Source of the DNA: Saprospiraceae bacterium
Lineage (GTDB): Bacteria > Bacteroidota > Bacteroidia > Chitinophagales > Saprospiraceae
Length of the DNA: 5,244 nucleotides
Reading direction: 5' to 3'
Assembly: GCA_029262975.1 (NCBI GenBank)
Contig: JAJCYJ010000332.1
Coordinates: 1-5,244, forward strand
Part shown: piece by piece, positions 5,185 to 5,244 of the stretch
Layout of the letters: every line of letters starts with the position of its first letter
Position numbering within the stretch: position 1 is the first letter of the stretch
Program-made: the position numbers and the translations under genes
The notes under the pieces: model-generated
Databases searched by the model: none
Told to the model about the DNA's origin: nothing
The model's input: only the letters and a program-made list of their open reading frames with translations

Positions 5185-5244
5185 ATGAAGAAATTTATCG
5201 AGACTATCAAGAATATCTGGAAGATTAAGGAACTCAGACAGAAG
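5185..5244 (+). CDS. secY: Protein translocase subunit SecY, N-terminal fragment
   Basis: Only the first 20 codons are inside the window, with no stop before the edge. They read MKKFIETIKNIWKIKELRQK, an amphipathic, basic cytoplasmic N-terminus that resembles Bacteroidota SecY (K-IET-KNIWKI--LR-). SecY is the channel of the Sec translocon in the inner membrane. Its first membrane segment would begin a few residues beyond the edge, so it cannot be confirmed here. The position after rplO, 9 bases downstream with spacer AAAAAGTAG, is where secY normally lies in the spc operon. Identity rests on this short match together with gene order. Confidence 0.9.
   Translation, partial: MKKFIETIKNIWKIKELRQK

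Noticed and set aside
1..5244. Novel defence, mobile or accessory system
   Set aside because: Every stretch longer than 32 bases is accounted for by canonical ribosomal protein genes or secY in canonical order; there are no integrase or transposase fragments, tRNA genes, terminal repeats or composition breaks.

Overview
The window is a plus-strand block of ribosomal protein genes: the 3' end of an S10-type operon running directly into an spc-type operon. It comes from a bacterium, most likely a member of the Bacteroidota. Three things support that placement. The spacers are A/T-rich and no gene has a well-placed Shine-Dalgarno sequence. The SecY N-terminus (MKKFIETIKNIW...) and the L15 glycine/arginine segment (RGQGSGRGGTATRGHKGAKS) look like Bacteroidota versions. 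The gene order is the classical bacterial one, and the DNA is moderately A+T-rich by eye. The order or family within the phylum cannot be fixed from this sequence alone.

Layout: 1-165 is the C-terminal end of rpsC (S3). After a 32-base spacer, the longest in the window, come rplP (L16), rpmC (L29) and rpsQ (S17), which close the S10-type set. Only 8 bases later the spc-type set begins: rplN (L14), rplX (L24), rplE (L5), rpsN (S14), rpsH (S8), rplF (L6), rplR (L18), rpsE (S5), rpmD (L30, 59 codons, 4544-4723) and rplO (L15). The first 20 codons of secY follow, cut by the window end. All spacers after rplP are 5-11 bases except rplX/rplE, which overlap by one base (TAATG). No internal promoter, terminator, RNA gene, mobile element, CRISPR array or long repeat was seen, and the minus strand carries only shadow frames.

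The genes make six large-subunit core or peripheral proteins of the spc set (L14, L24, L5, L6, L18, L30) plus L15, L16 and L29, the small-subunit proteins S3, S17, S14, S8 and S5, and the translocon channel SecY. The near-zero spacing suggests one long transcript with coupled translation. Every protein looks intact and of about the usual family length; the main departure is L29, which carries a basic C-terminal tail.

No previously undescribed system is visible. This is a conserved housekeeping locus. The points worth a second look are small: translation initiation without Shine-Dalgarno sites and with recurring TAATAT spacers, fusion of the S10 and spc units, the absence of room for an E. coli-style S8 control site in front of rplE, and the long L29.
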